64,000 nucleotides of DNA from Toxorhynchites rutilus septentrionalis (Eukaryota > Arthropoda > Insecta > Diptera > Culicidae). The position numbers were made by a program, and so were the translations under genes. Position 1 is the first letter of the stretch. Every line of letters starts with the position of its first letter. The stretch is from the NCBI RefSeq assembly GCF_029784135.1, contig NC_073745.1:244679624-244743623 (forward strand), read 5' to 3'. Shown piece by piece: positions 55,612-64,000 of this stretch. The notes beneath the pieces were generated by a model. The model did not search any database and had not been told where the DNA came from. It saw nothing but the letters and a program-made list of their open reading frames with translations.

Positions 55612-57259
55612 CAGCTATTCCATGCCAAACCGATATAGTAGTTCTCAGATTTTCGTGAAAAGTGCTTTCGTTCCGTACCGCAAAATATTAGATTAGTATT
55701 TTTTTCTTATTTTTTTTATTAGGGTGCTCATTTCAATTTTAGAGTAGTCAGAAAGATCGACTATTTCCCCTTTTTTCTAAAAATGTTTTTTTCCAAAAAT
55801 TCCTAACTTTTGAACTACTACAACTTTTAACTTTTTAATCAAAGTCAATTAGCTAGTATTTAAAAAAAATATATACAGTCAACTCTCCCTAACTCGATAT
55901 CGAAGGGACCATCGAGTTATGGGGAGAAGAATGCTTGTTAAATCAATCAAAGCTTTGCGCAGTGGCGATATCGTAACCAATGAGGTACATCCGAGGTGCG
56001 ATTATTGCTAGTTGAAAAAAAATCAATCAAAGATGCCATGAAATCCATCGAGTTAGGGAAAATATCGTGATACAGAACATCGAGTTAGGGAGAGTTGACT
56101 GTACTTGGAAAAAATTGGATTTTGATATTGTAATTATTGAGTGTGATTGTTTTTTATAGTTTACATGGTCTCAGGACCAAGGGTGCAATTTTTTAATATA
56201 TTTTTTTATTGAATGCTGAGAATTTTTTTATATAACTTATCCAAAAATCAGAGAGACGTTATTTTTTTGTTCTTGAGTTATGATTTTTCAAAAATAACCG
56301 ATGGTTCGAAAAATAAATTTTTATCCTTTTTTCCAACAGAAACAAATCATAGCTTCTGAACTACTGAACCGATTCAGATCGACATATCAAATTAAAGCCA
56401 ATAAGCTAGTCTTGTTCGAAAAATATCACACTTGGAAAAAAAGTGGATTTTGTTTTCGTAATTATTGATTGTAATTATTTTTCATAGTTCACGTAATTTC
56501 GGGACCAAAGGTGCATATTTTTATATTTTTTCTTGAAAGATGTTTTTTTCACATAACATATCCGAATATCCGAGAGGTGTTTTTTTTTCGTTTTTGAGTT
56601 ATGATGTTTCAAAGTTAACAAAGTTAACCGTTATCGATCAATATTGCTATGCGACTAGAAAAAAAGTTTTACGTAAGTGTGATTTCATCTCATTGGCTTC
56701 AAATTTAAATATCAATCATGTAAGTCGGCCCAGTAGTTTAAAAGTTATGGATTTATGAAAAAAGTCATTTTTGAAAAAAGGGGGGGGGGAAATGATTTTC
56801 GGGCCATCGGTTAATTTTTGAAAATCATAACTCAAGAACAAAAATAACGCCTCTCTGATTTTTGGATATATTATGTGAAAAATCCTCTGTTTTCAAGAAA
56901 AAAATATAAAAATGTTCGGCCCTTGATCCCGAGACCATGTATAAACTACAAAAAAAAACAAATTCAATTAATAATTACAAAATCAAACACAAAAATTTTC
57001 CAAAAAAGACTAGCTAATTGGGTTCATTTGATATGTCGATCATCTGAATCGGTTTAGTAGTTCAAAAGTTCAAAAGAAAAAAAACATTTTTGGAAAAAAG
57101 AAGAAAATATTGATTTTTCGGACCACTCTAAAATGGAAATGGTCATCCTAGTGAGAAAAATAAAAATAGATGCGGGTCTAATATTTTGCGATAAAGAACA
57201 AATATATCACTTTTCACGAAAATCTGAAAACCTTCTACCGGTTTGGCATGGAATGGCTG
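55612..57259. mobile_element. Fold-back family C element, full length, with nested MITE
   Basis: Ends CAGCTATTCCATGCCAAACC (55612) and GGTTTGGCATGGAATGGCTG (57259) are inverted, next to TA. The arms pair far inward: TTTACATGGTCTCAGGACCA (56160) with GACCATGTATAAAC (56932), and CGTTATTTTTTTGTTCTTGA (56253) with CAAGAACAAAAATAACG (56832). The structure is essentially one long diverged hairpin. A 226-bp MITE sits at 55876-56101. Confidence 0.8.
55876..56101. mobile_element. 226-bp MITE (CAGTCAACTCTCCC ends)
   Basis: CAGTCAACTCTCCCTAACTC at the left and GAGTTAGGGAGAGTTGACTG at the right, a perfect 20-bp inverted repeat flanked by TA. ATCGAGTTA motifs recur inside (CATCGAGTTATGGGGAG, CCATCGAGTTAGGG). 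It is pogo/Tigger-like by its ends. The pristine ends and position inside family C show it is younger than its host. Confidence 0.85.
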
Positions 57260-57264
57260 TATAT

Positions 57265-57660
57265 AGTGTTTTTCACCTGAAAATCCATTTCCACTTTCGA
57301 ACAAAGACCAATTTCGTTAGCGCAAATATCAAATGGACCAACAACGCTTGTCACGATGTAATGGTAAAACATATAAGAATTCAATTTCCAGAATTTTCCC
57401 GTTTTCCTTCAGAGTTTTTCGAAAATGATCAATTGCCACGCTTGGTTGTAATACTTTTATGGAATCCCCTCCCCACTTCCAAAGAGGGGAGGGTTGTCGA
57501 ACCATCATAGGAACATTTTTCGCACCCAAAAACGCTCACATGCCAAATTTGGTTGTATTGGCTTGATTAGTTTTCAAGTTATGCAGAAATTTGTGTTTCA
57601 TTTGTATGGCAGCCCTCCTTTAGTGAAGGAGAGGAGTGTCAAACCACAATAATCATATTT
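57265..57660 (-). repeat. Long-variant Helitron-like repeat, partial
   Basis: AATCCATTTCCACTTTCGAA, TTCGTTAGCGCAAATATC and TTTGTATGGCAGCCCTCC match 27545-28160 in the same orientation. Frames here are chance. Confidence 0.55.
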
Positions 57661-57689
57661 CTTAATATTTCTTTAAAAAGTAAGTTTGG

Positions 57690-57895
57690 TGAATGTGTTA
57701 TTTCGTGAAATGGATCTGTCGATTGGCTGCCTCGTTCATGCGGTTTGACGCCATTAGATTTCTTTTAATGGGGCTATGTCAAGACCCTGGTCTATGCCAA
57801 CAATCCAGCAACTTTAGGAGAGTTCACGGACAACATCCAACGTGAAATTCGAAAAATTCCAGTCGAAATGTGACGGGCCCGTGGTGGTCATATGA
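57690..57895 (+). pseudogene. DD41D-type transposase C-terminal fragment
   Basis: A degraded frame reads DWLPRSCGLTPLDFF, a stop, WGYVKTLVYANNPATLGEFT, DNIQREIRKIPVEM and a second stop. It parallels the 35.6-kb DD41D transposase (NWPSRSCDLNPLDFFLWGYA, KDRVYANSPQTLEHL, DNIREVMTEIP). Only the third catalytic Asp (PLD) region survives. Confidence 0.75.
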
Positions 57896-58595
57896 CCGAA
57901 ATCGAATTTAATTCTTGAAATGTAAGAGTTGAGCTACGACCAAAATAAATTTGAACTCAATATCTTATAAAACCCGTGCTTTATTAAAAAAAAAAGTTGA
58001 CAAGTCTATAATGAAAGACTCGCTATAGAGAACAATTATTGTAAATACGCAGTCATAAAAATTAGTCGCATTTAAAATTGGTCATGCGATAAAGACTATA
58101 TCCCAATACCTAATACCTAAATGCTCAAATATAATGCATCTCGCTTCTGTTAAAAAATTATCTAACTGTAGCCTTCGTTGAGTTATTTATTCGAAAGATG
58201 TAAAATTTAACCCATAGCAAAGCAGAATTTGCAGAATCTCCCCTATAATAATAAAGATCAAATATTGTACGAATGCAAACAGATGTACCTGTAACTGAAT
58301 CCAATGAGGTTCGTCGCATACTCGCATTGAAATCTTTCATTGTACGGAATATTGGGAACAACATAAACAAATGATTTCAACGCCTGCTAAGCGATACGGT
58401 TGGTCCGAAAGGTATGTGTATAGTATAGCAGCAGGAGATTGGTAACGCAGGCGGGCAATGTATTTTTCACTGCATGTTTTTGCAACAGTGTTGAACGGCG
58501 TGCGGAAAGGGGGTGTTTTGAGTTAAATTTGTGTGAGCTTTTCGATGTGTTTTTTTTAAAGAATAGTATTCGAACATAGTAGGCTAAAAATAAGG
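57896..58595. other. No gene seen
   Basis: AT-rich flank of the DD41D fragment. Short frames on the - strand (58158-58370, 58387-58686) show no motifs. Confidence 0.4.
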
Positions 58596-58870
58596 GATGC
58601 TCCAGTGCCCTAGTGGTTAGCGTCACACCTAACATGCCGAGGTTTGGGATCGATTCCATTTTTTGGTCGGGGGAATTTTTCGTCAAAGAAATTTCCTCCG
58701 ACTTGCACTGCGGTCACGCATATTCTAGAGCTTGCCATTCAGAATACATTCAAGGCGTGTTATTTGGCATAGAAATCTCACCTAAGTACTAATAAAAAAT
58801 AACGCAAGTAATACAACGTTGAGACGGTGAAGTTCCTCTAGGAACGTAGTGCCATTCAAGAAGAAGAAGA
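58596..58870 (+). mobile_element. Feilai-like SINE
   Basis: GTGCCCTAGTGGTTAGCGTC (box A) and GGGATCGATTCC (decayed box B), the shared body, and an AAGAAGAAG tail. CTAAAAATAA (58583-58592) and CTAAACATAA (58871-58880) are a near-identical target duplication. Confidence 0.88.
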
Positions 58871-59010
58871 CTAAACATAAACGCTTAATTTGTAGTTAGC
58901 ACTAGGTTACGGGACGCGTCATTTTGACGCATTCCGAATTTTATAACGAAAATTACAAAAAATGGTGGCATTTTTATTTTATTTCTTGTAATAATAAAGG
59001 TAAATAAGTA
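58871..59010. other. No gene seen
   Basis: Short spacer before the mariner. Confidence 0.4.
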
Positions 59011-60261
59011 CCGGTAAAATCCTTCTTTTTTTTCAAAAATTATTGCTTTATTTTGCAAAAATGGTTACAAATTTAATATTCACAGTATTGCCCATCGCTC
59101 GTTACAACTTTTTCCCATCTTTCTGGCAATGTTTTAGCGGTAATAATCTGCCGTGTCGGCTAATCACGAATCGATCCAATTTTTGATTTCATTAAAATTG
59201 GAGAACCTGGTCAACCAGGTCATGTAGCATCGATCGAAAAAGGTAGTAATCGAACGGAGCAATGTCTGGAGAATACAGCGGGTGGGATAGGACCTCCCAT
59301 TTCAGCGTTTCCAAGTATGTTTGACCGGTTTAGCGACATGCGGCCGAGCAATGTCGTGCTGCAAAATAACTTTATCGTGTCTGTGCTCGTATTGTGATCG
59401 TTTTTCCTTCAGTACACGGCTCAAACGCATCAATTGTCGTCGATAGAGGTCCCCCGTAATGGTTTCATCCGGTTTTAGCAGCTCATAGTACACCACACCC
59501 AGTTGGTCCCACCAAATAGACAGCATAACCTTCTGGCCGTGATTATTCCGCGCGGCCGTCGATGTTGATGCATGGCCGGGGTATCCATACGTTGCCCGAC
59601 GTTTAGGATTGTCGTAATGGGCCCACTTTTCATCGCCAGTAACGATTCGATGCAAAAATCTCTTCCTTTTATGCCGTTGGAGCAGTTGTTCGCACGTGAA
59701 AAACGGCGTTCGACGTCTCGTGGCTTCAATTCATACGGCACCCAATATCCTATCTTTCGGATCATTCCCATTGCTTTTAAACGATCGGATATGGTTTGCT
59801 GAGCTACTCCAAGTGTATCTGCAAGTTCTTGTTGAGTTTGCGACGGATCTTGATCGAGTAAAGCCTCCAATTCTTCATCTTCAAACTATTTTGGCGGTCC
59901 GGAACGTTGTTCGTCTTCCAAGTCAAAATTACCACTTCTAAACCGTGCAAACCACATCTGACACGTTCGCTCAGTTGGTGCATGGTCATCATAAACATCC
60001 ACCAAATTGCGATGACTTTCCGCACCTGATTTCTTCATACTGAAGTAACGAAGTAACACTCCCCGCAAAAACACTCTCGTTGGTACGAAATTCGACATAT
60101 TCGAAATGCCAAAAAACTGTGTCGTTTACGCTTCAACTTTTTGACATATACTGAAAAAGACGCGCAATGACAGTAGCTTTCCAACGAATGTCTGGAAATT
60201 TGATTCACTGGAAAAATAATCAAGTTACGCCATCTGTTGTGAAACCGAAGAAACTTTCCGG
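59011..60261 (-). mobile_element. mariner (DD34D) transposon
   Basis: Imperfect inverted ends CCGGTAAAATCCTTC (59011) and GAAGAAACTTTCCGG (ending 60261), with TA on each side. It spans 1251 bp, the normal size of mariner elements, and contains a transposase remnant on the - strand. Confidence 0.75.
59073..60098 (-). pseudogene. mariner transposase, multiply frameshifted
   Basis: ATG at 60098 starts MSNFVPTRVFLRGVLLRYFS. A paired-type helix-turn-helix follows (KKSGAESHRNLVDVY ... MWFARFRSGNFDLEDEQRSG), then a stop after PPK. The second frame carries QQELADTLGVAQQTISDRLK and MGMIRKIGYWVPYELKPRDV (WVPHEL motif). The catalytic domain has RIVTGDEKWAHYDNPKRR (first Asp), VILQHDIARPHVAKPVK (second Asp), a frameshift, and YSPDIAPFDYYLFRSM (third Asp), 34 residues after the second. 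The C-terminus is LPERWEKVVTSDGQYCEY with TAA at 59073-59075. About 342 codons, full length. The catalytic residues survive but at least one stop and two or three frameshifts disable it. Confidence 0.85.
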
Positions 60262-60329
60262 TATACCTAATATATTGAAGTCTATTTTTTTCAAAAATGT
60301 TGATATACAGAATTTCTTTATGTGGTATA

Positions 60330-60963
60330 CCGTTCTGAATCATATTTCGGACACTTTGTTCTAATATCTTAAAACTCTTAATGCACTGATGATATAACTA
60401 TCAAATTAATATCACAATTGCTTCTTTAGAGTAATCCCTTGGTTTCGCTATCACTTCATATGAGAACTACATTTGAATTATAACATAATCGACAAAAATC
60501 TGATAACACTACTCATTATCGTTTGTGTTTGACGTTTGCTTAGCGTGAGCACGTAGAATTTACCCGTTCATAAATATTCAAATTTCTCCCGTGTTTCATC
60601 AGTTCTCATCATCGTTAACAGTTTACTGTGATTGCTTGGTAAGTGTTTCGCAGTTGATTATAACATATAATCAAGTTCAATGTAATTTTCGTCCAAAAAA
60701 ATACAGAATAAAGTATTCGAAATTTGAATTCAATCTGTCCGAAATTTGATTTAATGTCCGAAGTTTGATTCTTATTCGCTTCATTTGAAAAGCATTTTAT
60801 TCGATGATTTTTTACGTTTTCAATCATATAGGTACCAAAGTAGAAAGCTTAAAAGCATAGTGAACTAATTTATCGAAAATATCAACCAAATAATACCTGT
60901 GTATAAAGTTTAGATCTTTTCTGCATCATATGCCCTAAGCGTCCGAAATATGATTCAGAACGG
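60330..60963. mobile_element. Family D MITE, copy 2
   Basis: CCGTTCTGAATCATATTTCG at the left and CGAAATATGATTCAGAACGG at the right, flanked by TA. It is the inverted sister of 32659-33541 without the nested MITE. Confidence 0.85.
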
Positions 60964-61190
60964 TACCTATCTCTACGGAAATGCGTCAATTTGACGCAAT
61001 CGTAGTGTAGACCAAATTTTGTGTAAATGTTCAAACACCAATAATATATGAATAATATATAGAGCTGTACCGACACTTCGATCCACTATCTCTGTTATCC
61101 GATATAGTTATCTCGAATGAACCTTAATTTTACACATTTTCATTTTCTACCTCTGGTATATAATGATATTACTTTCTAATTGTTGTTGTA
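60964..61190. other. No gene seen
   Basis: Short spacer between two TA-flanked elements. Confidence 0.4.
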
Positions 61191-62285
61191 CAACCATTCC
61201 CTGCCAAACCGATATAATGATTCTTAGAATTTCGTGGTCGTTTTGTTTCTTATTGCAAAATATTTGACCCGTTTTTTCATTTTTTTCGTGAGGGTGGCGA
61301 TTTCGAAAAATCAGTTTTTTCCCATTGTTTCCAACTTTTGAACTACCGAACCGTCTCAGATGATCGATGTACCATGTTAAAACCAACTTAGCTGGTCTTT
61401 TTTGAAAAAATACTAAGCTTTCGAAAATTTTGAATTTATGTTTCGTAGTTATTGATTGAATTTGTTTTTTTTTTATAGTTTACATGGTCTCGGGACCAAG
61501 AGCACTTTATATTTTTTATATTTTATATTTTTATATATTTTTATATTTTTTTATTGAAAAGATTCTTGAAGATTTTTGACATAACATTTACGAAAATCAA
61601 AGATGTGTTCTTTTTCGTTTTTGAGTTATGATTTTCCAAAGTTAACCGATGGTCCGGAAAATTATTTTCCTCTTTTTTCTAAAAATGACTTTTTTTTTCA
61701 AAAATTTATAATGTTTAAACTTATAAACCGATAAAGATAATCTACATATTGAATTGAAGTCAATGAGCTATTCTTCTTTGAAAAAAATATTGGATTCTAG
61801 TCGCATAGGAATATTGAACGAAGACTGAGAAATCAAATCTCAAAAATGAAAAAACACATGTATAATTTCCCGATATGTTACACAAAAAAACCTCAGCTTT
61901 TAGGAAAAAAATATAGAAAAAAACGCCCTTGATCCCGAGACCATGTGTACTAAAAAAACTAAATACAATTATTGATCAGGAGAACAAAATCCAATGTTTT
62001 GCAAGTGTAGTATTTTGCAAGTGTAAAAGAGCAGGTAATTAGCTTTAATTTGATTTCTCTATCACCTAAATCGGTCCAGTAGTTCAAAGGTAATTAGTTT
62101 TTCAAAAAAGTCATTTTTGGAAAAAATCGAAAAAAATGGGAAAAAACATATTTTTCGGACCACCCTAAACCCGAAATGGTCACCCTAACGAAAAAATACG
62201 GGTCTAATATTTTGCGATAGAAACAAAACTATCACTTTTCATGAAATTCTGAGAAACATTATATCGGTTTGGCATGGATTGACTG
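61191..62285. mobile_element. Fold-back family C element, second full copy
   Basis: Ends CAACCATTCCCTGCCAAACC and GGTTTGGCATGGATTGACTG, next to TA. The arms fold over most of the length (CATGGTCTCGGGACCAAG at 61483 with GATCCCGAGACCATG at 61932). Shorter than the 55612 copy. Confidence 0.78.
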
Positions 62286-62287
62286 TA

Positions 62288-63191
62288 GGGGAAGCGAGGT
62301 AAAGACGAACACGCTTAGTAAAAGTTGATTTTTTTCTTGAATTTCACAAAAAGTATATAGCTGTCTCACTCCGAATTGATAGTCTAGGTTTCTTCTCATA
62401 ATGAAATTTCTGATAGAGGCAGAAATTTTGAAAAATAAATGTGTCCGGCATCTTTGAAAAAATAAGATTGAGTCGGGAAAGACGGACACTTGGTGGAAAA
62501 GATGGACACTAACTGAAAATTGAAGTTTATGTACTCGATAAGTTTTGGAGATCATCAAATAGGCTTTAAAAATGATCGAACAAAAAGGCTAAACAAAAAT
62601 TACCGAGAAGGACTTGTAACTTTTCTAATTTTTCATGTCTAAAATAGCTTCCGGCATTCGGAATGACAAATTCGGATTACGTTTTGAAAACCGCTCTGCT
62701 GACTCGTCCATGATATCTGGTTGCAATTGCAAATGTAGTTAGTGGGCATCTGTTAACAAAAGAAGGAGGAGATAATCAAATTGTTTCCAAAACTAAATGT
62801 TTGTCTTTTGTCGGTGGAGTGTCCGTCTTTCTCGACTTGATTAGTATTTTATTTTCAAGAATATTTCTGGAGTAAAAATGAGAAAACATCACCGCTGATC
62901 CGATAAACTAGAAGAGAAGTGATGGTAGAACATTCATGTAACGTAAAATACCTCAAAAAATTACTCAATAACTCAATAATCTTATTTTCTACAGACGAAA
63001 ATTTACATCGAGGTGCTCTTTGAGTATTTTTTTTTTGTTTTTATTGACAATTTCAACGGAAAGCCAGCTAGGTGTACATAGTAAATGTCAAAGGTATTGA
63101 TGCACTGTAAGTTTTTATGTCATTAAAATTTAAAATAAAAATGTAATTTATCAATTATACAGGGGTGTCCGTATTTCTCGACTTTCCTCCA
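62288..63191. mobile_element. TA-flanked MITE with GACGGACAC motifs
   Basis: GGGGAAGCGAGGTAAAGACG, AACAC (62288) and GTGTCCGTATTTCTCGACTT, TCCTCCA (63191) form imperfect inverted ends. Inner copies GGGAAAGACGGACAC (62476) and GTGTCCGTCTTTCTCGAC (62818) repeat the end motif. It shares the TA at 62286-62287 with the preceding fold-back element. Confidence 0.6.
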
Positions 63192-63358
63192 TATGTTTCT
63201 GGCGTCAAAACGACGCGTGTTCGTAGGGATAGGTATATAAGAAACGTCTGTAAACCTAGTGTTAAAATAAATAGAAAATATTTCAAAATTAAATCTGCCC
63301 GATTCACACGTATTTTTCACTAAAATGTAACCGAATATTTTTTAGTTCCCCCAGTCTT

Positions 63359-64000
63359 TTGATGAAGAACTACGTCTAACAGGATTATACGAGAGGTAAA
63401 ATGAAAATCTAATCACCGAACATGTATTCCGAACGCTCATACTTCGATTATTTCTCGATAGATTGGAAAGATGGTTGCATCAATTGATTGGAAATATTTC
63501 CACTCATCTATCACTTTAAAAAGTTATATATTTTTCCAGAAAAATAATTTCATAGTTATAAAATGTTAAGCATTATCTTAACGCGCAAAATCTCACGTTC
63601 TGATTTTGCTCCTTAAATTGTACCGACTAGAACAGGCAACCAGAGTAACAGAGGGACACAATTTGAATACATCAAAAACGAAACTAACGAAACGAGAGTA
63701 TAGCCGCAGCAACACTTCCCGTCACCAAGGTCAAAATCGTTTGTCGGCGGGCGCGATAGAGAATGAAATCTGCCTTTCTCAAAGCAAGGAGTTTAGTTTA
63801 ACACGTTGAGCCCCGTATTGTTCTTGCTGCGCTTTCCATTTAGTCCATATCAGAAGCATTTGCACAATATAAGTGTCGCTTCCGGCTTTCACAGATATGT
63901 ATTGTATCAAAAGGAAATAGTCAGGTATTCGACTATAAAGTAGTCGCATATCGTCAAACACCCGAAAACAAATCATATTCTTTTTTATTTCTTTATTTTG
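63359..64000 (+). mobile_element. B-family element, copy 4 (continues beyond window)
   Basis: Left end GATGAAGAACTACGTCTAAC after TTTT, then GGATTATACGAGAGGTAAAA, ATTGGAAAGATGGTTGCATC and ATTGATTGGAAATATTTCC as in other B copies. It diverges after about 63600. The 67-codon frame at 63606-63809 has no recognisable motif. Confidence 0.55.

Noticed and set aside
62259..62558. 99-codon - strand frame
   Set aside because: Spans the boundary of two transposable elements, so it cannot be a native gene.

Overview
The window looks like AT-rich nuclear DNA of a mosquito, most likely Aedes. It carries several copies of a tRNA-derived SINE with the Feilai-type layout (Ser/Leu-tRNA-like head, GAAGAA tail), DD37E and DD41D mariner-group transposons, and short GT-AG introns. 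There are no bacterial operons, CRISPR arrays or functional rRNA/tRNA genes. Most open frames are chance frames or fragments of mobile elements.

Only one convincing host gene is present: a Rebers-Riddiford (RR) cuticular protein on the + strand. I assemble it from three exons (25066-25167, 34341-34533, 34593-34699) that join in frame to 133 residues, with a 3' UTR and AATAAA at 35000. Its first coding intron is 9.2 kb and filled with transposable elements. A decayed copy of replication factor C subunit 3 (RFC3) lies on the - strand at 12683-13708. It has lost its start codon and Walker A motif and carries several stops, but appears to keep an intron.

Layout: 1-12.6 kb holds TA-flanked fold-back elements and the first copies of a T-tract-associated element family (families A and B below). 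12.7-13.7 kb holds the RFC3 pseudogene. 16.5-20.1 kb is a nest: a DD37E element containing another DD37E element and a third insertion, followed by a Helitron-like repeat. 20.8-23.4 kb is a 2.65 kb fold-back element. 23.4-35.0 kb is the cuticle gene with its TE-laden intron (two SINE types, A/B elements, Helitron-like copies, a MITE pair). 35.5-37.1 kb is a DD41D transposon split by a Helitron-like insertion. 38.2-39.2 kb has two hairpins and a spliced pogo-type DNA-binding frame. 41.2-44.6 kb is a hAT transposase gene whose intron contains an internally deleted mariner. 44.6-53 kb has another B element, a 322-bp palindrome and remnants of a transposase-like protein I cannot place. 53.5-64 kb has SINEs, a Helitron-like element, a LINE reverse-transcriptase fragment, two long fold-back elements, a mariner and the start of another B element.

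The elements do not form a pathway. The window is best read as one small gene embedded in layered transposon insertions, many datable relative to each other by nesting. I found no clear new biological system. The least explained material is the A/B family (poly-T insertion sites, palindromic ends, an internal 95-bp tandem array, and one copy with a textbook promoter ahead of a basic small protein) and the unclassified transposase-like remnant at 52.0-53.0 kb. Family names are from memory of motifs; no database search was possible.
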